The notes: a model not told the origin generated them from the letters alone. Shown: positions 1 through 11,939, numbered from the stretch's first letter. The stretch is DNA of 64,000 nucleotides from Gnetum montanum (GCA_015680685.1 MNCI01014219.1:65055-129054); one strand, 5' to 3'. Made by a program: numbers and translations.

Positions 1-627
1 ACTCAGTTTATTCGTTCTTGCGCAAATTATTGTTTCTATCTAATGAACTGCTTCTGTTATGTGCAGATTTTTATTTTTGGTTATGCACAGGTCATTATTC
101 TTGTCCAGTGAACTATTTCTATCTGCACAGATTACTGTTTCCACTTTCATGCATTCTACTAATTTTTGTTGATATTACTATTTCTATTTCGCACTGGTTA
201 CCGATTTTGTTCTTGTACAGACTATTGCACAGAGTAGTGTGGATTCTTTTTAAATCATATCGATATTGTTTATTGCCCATACTTCCTTGGGGAAGATTAT
301 CATTGACACTGACTATTATTAATACTGGTTTCCCAGTGCAAAATCAGATGAATTATTTAGAGAATTAAGATGTGACACCCTGTTCATTTAAGATCCCAAA
401 ATTTGCTCATTCTGATAATGTTAATTAAATATCAAATAGAAACAACCCTAAGCATGGTCCCAGATGACAAGGAAATGGTTAATCCAAATCACAAGAATAT
501 GCAAAATACACAGATGTCCTATAAATTCAATTTTGCAACTTGTGCTGTTAAGAAAAACTAACTCCTTGAAAAAAATATTTCAGATTACAAAGAAAACAGG
601 TAAATACTACAATGTCAAAACTAATAC

Positions 628-665
628 CTGATTCAATGGAAAGGTGAACGTCCTGGCTATTCTCC
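628..665 (-). other. Weak candidate internal exon (38 bp)
   Basis: Read on the minus strand, a pyrimidine-rich tract ending in TTTTTTGCAG precedes a 38-base segment that is followed by GTATTAG, so both splice consensus signals are present. One frame is open and encodes RIARTFTFPLNQ. No protein family is recognised. Such signals arise by chance, and the only support is that this end of the window is less repeat-like than the rest. Confidence 0.15.
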
Positions 666-1018
666 CTGCAAAAAATAACAGAGTTCAGCCATGACTCGCA
701 TTCGTAATGACACTAACAAAGCAGAATATGCATATCTATATCTGCTAACCTTTGTTGCTTATAGGATAGAAAAAAAAGAGTATTAGATAAGCTATTACAA
801 TTTGTAGCAGCACAACTCACAGGCAAATGTCTCTAAATCTAGCACAAAGGGAAAACACATTATTTTATGTATGGAAAATATAGCACCTAGAATATGCAGA
901 ATTTGGTAGGACTGCAGGATCCTGCTGATATGAAAATATTAACAGTGAAGCTAATAATTCTAAGAAGTATATAAGAGAAAAGCTAAAACCAATGACCCTG
1001 AAGTTCGATTAAAATGCC

Positions 1019-1067
1019 TGCTGATATTGTGCTGCTATATAAGCCTCCAAGTGTAGTTTCACCAAAG
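1019..1067 (-). other. Weak candidate exon with helical peptide
   Basis: On the minus strand a pyrimidine-rich stretch ending in ATTACAG is followed by an open frame encoding LVKLHLEAYIAAQYQQ, an amphipathic-helix-like peptide. The frame closes soon after, and the only nearby donor would be a non-canonical GC at its end. It may be an exon of the same hypothetical minus-strand host gene as 628-665, or chance. Confidence 0.15.
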
Positions 1068-2479
1068 CTGTAATAGGGCACAACAAAAATATACACATTC
1101 ATGTTGGTATTAGGTAGCTGCCCATAAAAATTATCATCAAATCACTCCCTACCCTAATGGGCTGGCACAAATTAATTCAATAACGAGGATGATGGAGTGT
1201 GATGGCTCCAAGATGCATGAAAAGGCAACAAAATTATAGCCAAACTATGGAACTTTCTTTCAAACAAGTTCAATTTGCAATTAGTTGGACCTCATTTCAA
1301 GGTATATTCAAAGGGCTGCAAAATATGGAACACTCTAAAATTGCATCCAGGACAACCCCACACAATCAAATCTAAACCTTATAAGTAACCTCTATTGAGG
1401 CATAATTACCTGAAAATGATGAACCAAACAGCTGTCAACTTACACACCCCAACTGAACTTCACACATCATTGACAAAACAATAGTTTGAACTATGTCAAT
1501 TTCTAATTTCATGGTTTTTTGGAATTGTTGGTTAAGTCAACAAAGCTAAGGCATGTGGAACCCATTTCTTTCTTAACCATTGTTTAAAAGTGTATAGGTC
1601 AGTATCATTGTTTGCTGAGTTAGTTGTCTAGATTTATAGGGAATTTGACTTGCTTAGGAGTTTGAAGCCTTTTTCCATTGTACCCTATTATGCTGCCCAG
1701 AGTCATACAAAATTTACCTGATTTTTCAGGGGTTCAAATAACTTTGTAATTATATTGGGTTCCATGGCTTGACATATCACGAGCTTGGGACTGAGATTGT
1801 ATATTATGTTTTTTTTTTTTTGTTATGTTGTCTTTATTTGTTTATGTATACTGCATAAAAATTAACTTTAAATTCATTGTATGTTATTTGTTATATTATG
1901 TTACACACAATCTATGTTTTCTTCAAATGATTTTCATGCTAAGATTGTGTTATATTCTATGTTATCATATAGGTTAATTTATTGGGCATAATCACTAAAA
2001 AGATGTTAGGTTTTTACTCATCAACCAACCAACCTTCTTAGGATCCTACCTTGATAGGATGAACATCAAGTCTGTGGGTGATGAGCCTTTTATATAGACC
2101 AATTTAGTTAGATGTATGTTGCTTTCGGTCAGTTTAAATAGCATTACATTATGCTAGTTTTAGAATTTTTTTTTATTTTTTTATTTTTTTATTTTTTTGG
2201 TTGGTGATGATGGTTGGAAAGTGTGGGCAGAGGTGGGAGGTGAGGAAGGCATGGTGAGCAAAAAGTGTGAATGCCATGTCTTTGGAGCCCAAAGGATGTT
2301 ATAAAAAAACTTAAAAAATTAGAATGTGATTTTCTTTTGAAAGATTTAGAAAAAAGGAAAATTTTCATTTCTTGGATTGGAATATAGTTTGTCTGCCATG
2401 GGAACATGGTGGATTTGGACTTTAAAAATTACAATTATTTGAATATAGCTTATTCACAAAAGTTAGCTTGCATAATTAT

Positions 2480-3130
2480 GAATGAAGATGGCACGTAAAT
2501 TAAAGTGATGAAAGCTAAGAAGGGCCACATATCCTTGGTGCTTCCACAATATGGACAGTCCTTGGAAAAGTACTTTCATGGATTAAAAATCACTACATGA
2601 AATCTTAGGATGGTGAGTCTTGGTTAGGGGAAGATAAACATCCATATAAAGTTGTAGAGTCTTATGATAATTTATGAAACTATTTTCTAAGAGAAAGTTG
2701 GTCTAATCCCTAAACTTCATTTCTTTTATGAATTGGCATGAAAAGGGAAAATTTTAACAATTGATAATCTGTTAAAGTGAGGATGGATTATGGTTGATAG
2801 ATGTCTCTATAAGATTGCCTGGGAAAATGATGAACATATCTTTTTATGGTGCCCTACAATTGCTCATATTTTCAACAAAATTTGGAAAGCTACAAATCAG
2901 CATTTTATTAATGTCAAAATCTTGATAAGATTTTGTACCAATTTAACCTATTAGGGAGCTTAGTGCATTAATGAAATCTAGAATACTTTGCTCACATATG
3001 TGATCTATCAAATATGGAGATCAAAAAAACTTGAAGAGATAGAAATAAATCTAGAGAGAGTATGGCCAGCAAGTGGTACAAAATCAAAACAATATCTAAT
3101 ATATGAAGTGAAACTTGACTATCAGACTCT
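2480..3130 (+). pseudogene. LINE 3' end remnant with zf-RVT domain
   Basis: Decayed 3' end of a plant non-LTR retrotransposon. From about 2,713 to 2,910 the plus-strand translation, with stops, reads like the zinc-binding reverse-transcriptase domain (zf-RVT) at the C terminus of plant L1-type elements: GKILTIDNLLK, then GWI, a degenerate Cys region, then DEHIFLWCPTIAHIFNKIW, matching the usual pattern of LT-DNL-KRGW followed by E-HLF--CP---W. The upstream part (2,500-2,650) resembles the variable region before it. Downstream, a segment reading VYQIWRSKKLEEIEINLE resembles the usual IW--RN tail. The RT and endonuclease domains are absent, as expected of a 5'-truncated insertion. Some motif cysteines are lost. 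Confidence 0.7.
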
Positions 3131-5320
3131 TTGAGCTTTACATGATTATAATTTTTATATTTATAGTTAGGATTGGATTGCTGCTGTTAGAGGTAGGTAT
3201 ATTACACTCTTAGGCAATTCTAATTGTGAGAATCGTTGTTGTAAGAGTTATCACTGAATTCATAACATAAACTTAACATTCTTATCACATTCGTACACCA
3301 TAACATTCATTCATAAGGTTTCTTCTTTACCCTATAGTGTCACTATCTTCCAAACGTTGATTGTGTTATGAACATCTTTGTTTTGACTATTGTTCATAAC
3401 TTATGGCTAAGTTACAAACATCTTTATTCAAGTTGTTGCTACAATCGGACTTTCATACTTCACTAAGTTCTCACTGAACTCAGCTTCATGCCAACACTCA
3501 TATTTCATTAATTCATGTTGGACTTAACTTCACTATGCTTACAAATCAATTCTCGTAAGAATCACTTCTTTTATTCCATTGTGTCCTTCTAAATGGCCTT
3601 TTCTTATGTAATAAACTAGACCAGGCTACATATCGCACAACTTAATTTTCTCTTCTTCTTTAAGAAACTAAATCTTGTGTTGCTATTATCTACTCATTGT
3701 CTCCTGCAACACCCAATCATCAATCTTATAAATAGACCTAATTACCTTTGGTACTCCTCAATATACCATTTGGAAATGCTAGGATTCTTTTTTCATATGA
3801 ATGATATTAGTGACTTGATTCTCTCGATGTTAACTATTATTTCATCATTCTGGTATGTGTGTCTTCTCTTTCTCACTCCTAGACTACACTATAACTTAGG
3901 TTGCATCTGCCTCTTAAATTTTGTATAGGGTTGTGATAGTTCCTAGGATTCATCCCATTGTTACAAAATGAGGTTTAATAAATCACTTCAATTGTTCTTA
4001 TATTGCTTACAAAACTCATGATTGCACTTAAGCTTGATTATAGAATCAACAGCTACCTTAAGAAAAATAATTTTTTCGTTAGAAATTTGATTATATTATC
4101 TTAGTTGATTGTTAATATCCTAAGAATAATTGCATTGTACTTGTTTAGAAAAAATACTTTGAATAATACATATTATTAACCAAGTAAAATCCCCATTGGC
4201 AAAACCTTTTCAACAGCTCTCGATTTATATCTATTTGGTTTAAAAACATAATTAAGATGTTTAGCCTTTTATTCTAAGGTTTTCATATTACAAACCATTT
4301 GAGCTCTAAACATTATGATTCGTAAAATTCCTGTTTTCTCAGCTAACAGAATGGTCACACATGACATTCAAATAATTATCTGTGTGGGTTTTCTTCTTAC
4401 AGATTTCAGAAGAGCACTTCTGATTATTATTCTTATCCATAATCTTATTGACATCCAAGAAGGGAAGGGAGTTATTATATTCCTCCTTGATAGTAAATTG
4501 AATATATGGATCAATATTGTTTATGTATGTAAAAAATTTGTCTAATTAATTTTTACCATATAAATTTGTTTAATACATCTTCTCCATATTTCCAAATGGT
4601 TTCCATATTTAACACAAAAACTATGAAAAAAATTTATTGTATAGTGCAGAGGTATAAATTATATATGTAATGGGAAGCAACTTGTGTTTATTGATATCAA
4701 TTTATATTAATAGCATTTTCATTAACTAGTGATAGGTTTAGAAAAGGATCGTGGTCTGTGTGTATTACCTATTTAAAAAAAAAAAAAATTAAAGCATGCT
4801 TTACAAGGCTAGGATGGTGATGAGATGGAAAAATAGAAAACATACAAAATTTTGTGCTTATCTTTTATTCAAATTTGGTTCTGTTTACAATGAATAAATT
4901 GATGTTTCCATACCGAGATCAAGCAGGATGGTTAATTATGTAGTCTTTATGATCACCTAGAATTCCTAGGCTGCTGAATGGCAGAGGGAAGTACAGTCAT
5001 TTTATTATGCATGAGAATGTCCAGTTAAATCCATTGCAATATGTTCGTCATTTAAGCTAAAATTATTTAAATATTTCTGTGTGTGGTTGGGTTTTCACTC
5101 CTTGTGTGTTCAGGTGCTTTCATTAAATTGTAATAGTTAGTCTGTTTCAGGGAAAAGGTAGTCGTCCTAGGGCTCTGTGGACTGTGGAAATTAGGAAATG
5201 ACAGCATCAATATTTTATAAAAGAGAATACTGAAATGCAAAATATCCTTCTAAGCAACCTAATTCCATAAATTCAGGGCAGAAGAATCATGAATACTACC
5301 ATGATAAACTGTGCTTGCTA
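3131..5320. other. No gene recognised
   Basis: AT-rich non-coding DNA. Open frames at 3,677-3,928 and 4,315-4,545 have no recognisable motif. A poly-A run lies at about 4,774-4,786. No LTR, SINE or LINE motif was found by eye. Confidence 0.55.
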
Positions 5321-5480
5321 CATAGTGCATGATGACTTTGAGACCTTTCTTTCTGTCGCTTGCGATTACGCCCCATCAACGGCAACTGCGCTCACTAAAG
5401 TCGTCTTCCGGCAAAACAAATAATGAGAGCGCGAGCGCAACTATATCAGATTGAACACTTGCACAGGATCATGACGGAAA
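5320..5480 (-). other. CpG-rich patch with weak candidate first exon
   Basis: This short patch keeps about ten CpG dinucleotides (for example in TGCGATTACGCC and GAGCGCGAGCGC) while the rest of the window is strongly CpG-depleted. On the minus strand an ATG at 5,376 opens a short very basic frame beginning MGRNRKRQKERSQSHHA, with possible GT donors before the stop. A retained-CpG patch is typical of unmethylated promoter or first-exon DNA, so this may be the 5' end of a host gene running leftwards. No family is recognised, and the start context lacks a purine at -3. Confidence 0.2.
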
Positions 5481-6787
5481 ATTCTATTGTTTGTATTTTG
5501 TTTGAGCATGTGCAGTCGGTCTGACAAAAGAAAATTATTTCTTATCCTAACAATGCGAGCATATGCAAAATGGTATTTCTGTACTTAAATTCGGTGTTTA
5601 TCAAAGACCTTTCACGCTGTGAGCCTAACGCCCAGGATTAAGCAAATACTGCATACACCATAAAATGAGAATGCCCATGTTGGTAGCCTAAGGGTATGTC
5701 TTATACCGAGTGGACCTGACCTGAGTTTACCGTAAAACAACATTAGAGTTGAATATTTTCAAGATCAATTTTTCCCGTGGAGTTGAATCCGTTGAAGTAG
5801 ACAAAGTAGATTGATCACCCAGAAATAACTTCATTGATGTTTGGTTGAAAGTTGTTACAAATCTTGGATGTCTATTTCCAAGCATACTAACCAACATGAC
5901 ACTTTTAAAAAATATGAGAAAATGACACTTCACTTTTGCATAGAGGACATTGAAGATAAACATTTTTTGTATGTTTAAGACGAGTGTCCATATGAAGACT
6001 TTAATGAATAAGACACTATAAAAAATATAACTTTTAGGAAATGTAGAAGCTCTCTAAATATCTTTCATTTTCCTCATCCAAGAGTGTGATGATAATTGCA
6101 TTTTCTAAGTTTTATTGAATTTGTTATGAATAAAATCATTTTTTATAATAATCTCATAAGCAACTTTTGAATTAAAAGACAAAACATATTTGTCATCCTT
6201 CAAAAAATATCTAGAAAAGCCTTATGCAAATTGTTGTCAACTTTAATAAATTATCAAAATTATAAATTAATTTTTTTAAAAAAAATTCCTCTTTTTATTC
6301 AAACCATAGAGACTAGAAGCTTCATTCCAATTAATGTGTCTACCATGCATATGCAAACAAAAAACTATAGTGATACTAAATCTACTCCAACTCATACACA
6401 ATCTAAATGCATTAGTAACCTAAGCTCCTTTATTAAAAGGAAGCCACCATGGGCTAATTTGCTTAAGCATGTCTTCTAATATTGTAATTCCAATATTTAC
6501 TATGCTTAGACCATGTCTTCCAAATTTATTTAAGAATTGGGAAACTATGAATAAAAATAGCCTAAGGAAAGGCTTTTGACTTTTCAAGAGCAATATGGAT
6601 TATGTCTATTTTCTAAGACCATGTTGGCATTCATATGGTCTATTCATTTTCACACTATTTAACATTTTTTGGAAACATCATTAATGTTGAAAACATCATT
6701 AATGTAATGCCCCAAGTAGATAGGATCAATTTAAAAGAAAATAATTAACAAATTATAATTAATATTATAATTCATTGAAATGTGAGC
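5481..6787. other. No gene recognised
   Basis: AT-rich non-coding DNA. Minor frames at 5,727-5,963 and 6,231-6,479 have no family motif. CpG frequency stays slightly raised to about 5,740, then falls to the window background. Confidence 0.5.
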
Positions 6788-6985
6788 CAAAGATGTATAA
6801 TAATATGTTAACTTAGTGGTAAGACTCTTGATTTAAAAGCTCTAATGGGTTTGATTCTAGTGGGCAACACTAAGTTATAAAGTCCTAATTAGACTATATA
6901 GCTTGGGGCATTATGATCAAATTATTTTTGGTTCAATACCTCATCCCCCTACAATGTCTTCCCCCACTTTATATTAAAAAGAAAT
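6788..6985 (+). repeat. tRNA-derived SINE-like copy S1
   Basis: Copy of a dispersed family with pol III promoter-like boxes: A box TTAACTTAGTGG at 6,808-6,819 and B box GGGTTTGATTCT at 6,847-6,858. It continues with the family body (GGGCAACACTAAGTTATAAAG, then TCTAATTGGACTATA-like) and a C-rich tail near 6,941-6,965. The family is recognised by repeated occurrence in this window; I cannot assign a published SINE name. Confidence 0.65.
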
Positions 6986-7318
6986 TCTTATGAAAAAAAT
7001 CATAAAAGAATTTCTAAAACTAGTGTAGTTAGATCCAAGAGGATCTCAATGAACATAAGCAAAAATTCAATTTCAATTTTAATCTTTTTCCTTCTTTTAA
7101 AAAAACAAGGCTTTATATTTAATTTCTAAAAACCATTTTTTGGCATACTGAAATTTTTCATACTCTTTTATTATTTTCTATTTTCAAAACAAAATCAAAC
7201 TTGAAGATTCTCTCTATTTTGGTTATTATTTGGTCATTTATTTTAACTGGTTTATCCTTTTTTTCCTATATTTTGCTAATCAAGGGTATAACAAAATAAC
7301 AAGTAGGTGTTAGTAACA

Positions 7319-7541
7319 ATGATGTATTAGCTTAGTGGGAAGACACTTGATTTGGAAGCTCCAGCTCATGGGTTTGATTCCGATGGGCAATGCTAAGTTA
7401 TATAAAGTTCTAATTGGACTATATTGGGGTGTACCTATGTTTCACTTATTTCGGGTTCCAACACCCCTCCTTCCCTACCATCCTTCTCCTTGCACCCCTC
7501 CCCTCCCCTCTTCCCCCTTCCACCCCACCACCACAAATAAT
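7319..7541 (+). repeat. tRNA-derived SINE-like copy S2
   Basis: Best preserved copy. A box TAGCTTAGTGG at 7,328-7,338 and B box GGGTTTGATTCC at 7,370-7,381 match plant tRNA internal promoter consensus. The body carries GTTATATAAAGTTCTAATTGG, TTGGGGTGTACCTATG and GGGTTCCAACACCCC, and ends in a long C-rich tract (7,462-7,533). It is followed directly by copy S3. The overlapping open frames at 7,335-7,626 lie in the SINE and are not genes. Confidence 0.7.
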
Positions 7542-7654
7542 TAGGTGTTATCCTAGTGATAAAACTCTTACTTTGGTAACTCCCCAGGTTACAAGTTTGA
7601 TTCTACTAGGTAGTACTGAGTTATAAACTTCTATAAATCTTGGGGTGTACCTAT
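7542..7654 (+). repeat. SINE-like copy S3, left part, split by RLG-1
   Basis: SINE body starting with a degenerate A box (TTATCCTAGTGAT) and B-like box, running through ATAAATCTTGGGGTGTACCTAT, where it is cut by the LTR of RLG-1. The sequence resumes after the element at 17,706 with CCTATGTTTCAATTATTT, giving the CCTAT target duplication (7,650-7,654 and 17,706-17,710). Confidence 0.75.
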
Positions 7655-8506
7655 TAATGAGCGACGATGTACCCCTACACCCAACCATATGAATCACAGG
7701 TGTTCACATGTGATTCGGTCGAATTCGCAAACTTTAATTACCAAGTACGCTATAGCCAGATAGTGAGTTCGTCCGTTCGTTGTCTTCCCAATCTCACTTG
7801 TGAAATGCAAGTGTATGGTTAAGTGCAACTGAGGCATAAGATTTTTATCATTTTATGTTTTATCAATTTGATTACCTAAAACAATAATGAAAGTGAGAGT
7901 AATTAATTGCTAAGTGAACTATTGTTTAATCTAACCTAACACAAGTAACCATCCCCACTTCTCGAACACATCTTGAACTTCATGTAAACACTACTAGGTT
8001 GTTAAACGCTAATCATTTCTGAGCTACCAAGTGTCACACCTATGTTCGAAGGGGTCGTGCTTGTGTATTTTAATTAGTTTCTTAATTAATCAAAATTAAT
8101 TGCTGAATGAATAACATTAAATGTGAACTGCATGAAATCACAATATATAAATGCATAAAGAAAGAAAGTCTTAAGTGCTACAAGGATGAATTAAAGAGCT
8201 CGTCTTTATTGCCAACACAATGGTGTGTTCATGTATATCAATGCTTGAATAAAGATCCAATTACACTTAGACCTCTTGCTGCAAGCACTTGGAAAATATT
8301 CTAACTCTTGAATGAACAAACCACAAGAATTTTGCTACTTCACTTCAAAAAAACTACTCTTGAATCATGTGCCCAAGGGCTATATTTATAGGCCTAGGAG
8401 TACCCTGCGATATCACATGCTTGATATTGCATTTTGGGCCATGATATCGCGTACCCGATATCGCGGCCACCTTGATATTGAAGCTTATGCAAAACACAAT
8501 TCATCA
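7655..8506 (-). repeat. RLG-1 3' LTR
   Basis: Pairs with 16,847-17,705 over its whole length. It starts TAATGAGCG (related solo LTR: TGATGAGCG) and ends TTCATCA. On the minus strand a TATA box reads TATAAATA (plus-strand positions 8,393-8,400), conserved in the partner LTR, so the transcription start lies just left of it. Small open frames at 8,107-8,521 lie inside the LTR and are not genes. Confidence 0.85.
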
Positions 8507-8516
8507 TACCCCCATG
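8507..8516 (-). promoter_or_regulatory. RLG-1 polypurine tract
   Basis: Read on the minus strand, ATGGGGGTA directly precedes the 3' LTR start (TGATGAATTG). The position and G-run fit a plus-strand primer tract. It is short and partly eroded. Confidence 0.5.
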
Positions 8517-9833
8517 ACTAAATGAAAACTTGTCCTTGAGTACATAAGAAGAGGAACAAGTCCCTTACAAAAAATATTAAGAGGTATGGAATGTTTGACT
8601 AACATGTAGAGTGACACAGAGGAAACAGACAAATACAGAAGTGCCTGAGCATACATCATTACAATTGTGTACAAGGTTGGGTGTTCATGACAACAGGAAA
8701 GAACACCCTCAGATCCAATGGACATCCAACCCCTTTTGGCAACAAAAGAGTGAGGGAGAGGTAGAAGAGATCCAGCAGTCATGAACAATCTCCTATGAGT
8801 GATATTGTTGCATCATCCTTGGTGAAGACAGTCGCACTTCTAGTCCATGCTTCCCACTGCAATCACAACAAAATCAAGGATTAGTATATAAAGTGTAACA
8901 CATAGTAGTTGAATACCTTGTCTCGTCAATGATTTTATCTAGTAAAGTTGTAATTGTGGTAGATTGATTGCTTGATAATGTTAGTGGGAAGCTTGACAAA
9001 TTGATTAAGTAAGATGAGTGGTCCATAAAATTCAGAAAAAGTTTAACATAAGAAATACTAAAAAGAGGGTATAGAAATTCACAACAATAAAAACAAGGAA
9101 CTCACTAAAATCAATTGTGAAGATGCGCATAATTAGATGGCATTGATGGGGTAAAGAAAAAGAATTTGATTGTAAAAATGTCTAAGGGTAAAGAACTTAA
9201 CTTAACCAAACCAAAATATATGCAAGTGGGTCCTCCCTAAAGCAAGCATAGGCCTTTTATGCCCTTGCATAACTTCAAACCAAGGAGTCTATGGGCACTG
9301 TGAATGATTAATGGTTACAAAAGGTTAAGTACAAAAACCCAAAAGTAATTGATTAAGAAACCCGACATATCAAACAAGAACATCAAATTAAAACGTGAAA
9401 CTAGCAGTGTGGTGAGGCATGAAAAGCATAGATGGATGAGAGAGAGAATGGAATGGAGTTCCTAATTATGGTCACATGAAGTCCCTTGTAGAGTTTGTGA
9501 TTAAATGACTTGGTAGGATCCATCCTTAGTCCAGACCAAAACCAACCACTTTCAGTGACTTCGCATCGACATTCTAAGACTAGTCCATCCCCTGAGACAC
9601 AAGAATGCTCTCACAAAACAACCACCGTTCCAAATTGGAGAAGAATTAGGAAGTGAGAAAGGGCCTTAGTTAGAGGGGACAAGACAAGTTTCATAATCAA
9701 TGCTTGTAGCCCTTTTATTTGGTCTAAGGGGTGTGCTTTGAATTCTCATATTTTTTTTGAATGGGAACCACACCATGCAAAAACCCATGTGTTTTCACAT
9801 TTATTTTGTTTAAGGGGTGTACTTTGAATCCTC

Positions 9834-9871
<38 letters not shown>

Positions 9872-10590
9872 AGGACCACACCATGCAAGGACTTATTTGA
9901 CTTCCTATTGTTGAATAACACAGAATGGTGAGAAGCTCACGAGAACATCCCCACACATAGGAAAATGGAAAAGCATGAAGAATGTTGCATCCCTTTGAAG
10001 CCACACCCTATCTAAACCTTTGATTTCTTCCCAATTTCGAAAACTACACAAGTCACAAATTTATTAACGTTATATTAATGAAAAATGAACTACACATTTC
10101 CAAAATAAGAAAAACCATAAAGTGTGTGGATGGGTAGATGATTTGGACTCACTACTTGTTACATGAAAAGAAACCATGTCCTAGTTGTCAGTGATAACAT
10201 TTAGAACTAAACATCAACAATCAAATCACAAATGATACATACCACCATCAAGCAGCACATTACCATGGTACCTAGCATCTTATTAGCAAAAATAGTAGAG
10301 AATTACACCAAACATAAGAAAATATAAGAGGAAGTAAAAGAGTATTTAAGAAATATTAAATATACCAATGATGGTGTAAAATAAAAACTTAGAAAAGATC
10401 AATAACCTGAAAAACAAAAAGATGTAAAACAAAGAATATAAAAACAAAAAGTTGTAAAAACAAAAATATGTAAAACAAAAAGTCAAAAGACTAAGGAGCT
10501 GCTTAAAGTGTTAGTATGGATGACCATCTCACCCATGACTAAGTTGGAAGGAGGAGATCTAAAAGATTGAGCATGGTTGTCCATCTAGAA
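8517..10590 (-). other. RLG-1 3' internal non-coding region
   Basis: About 2 kb between the integrase end and the 3' LTR. Athila elements can carry an extra (env-like) frame here. The 94-codon minus frame at 8,504-8,788 is hydrophobic in parts but runs into the LTR and shows no family motif, so I do not call it. A CT microsatellite and a diverged direct repeat lie at 9,724-9,890, and short A-rich repeats (AAAAACAAAAAGNTGTAAA) at about 10,408-10,490. Confidence 0.55.
9838..9867. repeat. (CT)n microsatellite
   Basis: About fifteen CT dinucleotides. They sit inside the second of two diverged direct repeats (TAAGGGGTGTRCTTTGAAT ... ACCACACCATGCAA at 9,724-9,780 and 9,811-9,890). The first copy has a T-run at the same place. 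The overlapping minus frame at 9,810-10,004 is an artefact of the repeat. Confidence 0.9.
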
Positions 10591-10604
10591 AGGTGTCTGT
10601 TCAG

Positions 10605-11700
10605 TTGGTTGGCTTGGGCTCATGGAAAGGTTTCAATAATTGAATGTTGACTAATTGCTTCTTGTCTGGGCTATCAAGTTTATATATAATCATAGCCCCA
10701 AATGGAAAATTTTCTTTGATAATGTAAGGTCCTTTCCATAATGTTTGAAACTTGGTTCATTACGGTACGTGTGTAGGATTTCAAGAGAGAACCTTATCTC
10801 TTGGTTGAAACTTGACTTTCCTTATTTTGAGGTCATGGCATCTCTTGTTGAATGTCTTATGCATTTCATTGGATGATAGGGCCATTAATCGATTTTCATC
10901 TAGCAAGTTGGGGTTCATTAATCTTTCCTTTTATGCTAGACTTAGATCCATGTCAAGGTCATAGGCTGTAGAGAGTGTACGGAGCTCAGATTGAATGGGC
11001 AATGTTGGTAATTTTCCGTATACGAGCTCATAGGGAGAATACCCTATGGGAAGCTTCCATGTGGAGAGATAGGCCCAAAGGACATCATTTAATTTGGTGC
11101 TCTAGTCCCTTCAGTATTTGCTAATAGTTCACATTATAATTTTTGTAATCTCCTGATTAGTGACTTTAGCTTGACCATTGGCTTGAGGGTGATAAGGTGT
11201 TGTGAGTTTGTGCTCAACCCCCAAGCGCTACATGAGTGTTCGGAAATTGGCACCTATGAAATGAGTTCCATTATTAGAAATTAACGCGCAAGGCACACCA
11301 AACCTGTTTATGATATTCTGTTGTACAAACTGAGCAGTAGTAGTGGATGTATAGTCAATGACGACTACTACTTCTGCCCACTTAGTGCAATAGTCAACCA
11401 CAACTATTATATACACCTTTCTATTTGACATAGGTGCGATGGGATCCATAAAGTCAATGCCCCAAATATCAAATGGCTCAAGGGGTTAAATCCATTACCG
11501 TGGTCCCTCCATTTGAGCTATCATTTCACCATCTCTCTAACAACAATCACAAGCATGGACAAACTAGCGTGCATCCCTAAAGATTATTGGCTAGTAATAT
11601 CTTGCCATGAGGATTTTTATGGCTATGCATCTCCCAGCATAATGGCCCCCACAAGGGCCTTCGTGAGCATCTTGGAGAACATGTAGTTGATCTGTGTTAG
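10605..11700 (-). pseudogene. RLG-1 integrase remnant
   Basis: Degenerate Ty3/gypsy integrase. Reading leftwards on the minus strand: an HHCC zinc-binding region (DAHEGPCGGHYAG, then FVHACDCC) near 11,690-11,560; the core entry DIWGIDFMDPI; the first catalytic Asp in YIIVVVDYCTKWAEV near 11,400; then NRFGVPCALISNNGTHF near 11,280, where the expected catalytic Asp of the SDNGT motif is Asn. The C-terminal GPY module (LWKGPYII) lies near 10,700, ending LLKPFHEP. Frames are broken by several stops. The best surviving open frame is 11,228-11,449. No chromodomain follows. Confidence 0.8.
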
Positions 11701-11939
11701 AGACACACTAGCATACTAGGCCATTGGAACATACTTTGTAAAGGTTTCCATTAATTACCATGAAATGCTTAACTTGGTGAAGAAATTATTGTTTCTTCTA
11801 AGTGTCCAGCCCTTGCAACAGTTCTTGCTTGAGCAGCTAAATAAGAATGATGTCATATCATCTTGGTTTATTGGGCATTTGTGCATTAATAGCCCTACAA
11901 AGAGATATTCATTAGGAAATTGATCAGATAAGGGGCTCT

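Larger units (their letters stand above)
1..2480. other. Non-coding, low-repeat stretch
   Basis: AT-rich sequence with no recognisable retroelement coding motif. Homopolymer T tracts occur near 1,810 and 2,165-2,200. The open frames at 18-368 (plus) and 2,189-2,407 (minus) have compositionally biased translations with no family resemblance and I do not call them genes. Two splice-flanked segments on the minus strand are listed separately. Confidence 0.6.

Noticed and set aside
18-368. 116-codon open frame
   Set aside because: Hydrophobic, Leu/Tyr/Phe-rich translation of T-rich DNA with no family motif and no neighbouring support.
7328-7381. A and B boxes suggesting a tRNA gene
   Set aside because: No cloverleaf could be folded by eye, and the same unit recurs many times with a long non-tRNA body, so SINE-like is the better call.
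8504-8788. 94-codon minus frame as a possible env-like gene of RLG-1
   Set aside because: It runs into the LTR, has no clear signal peptide plus anchor arrangement and no recognisable family feature.
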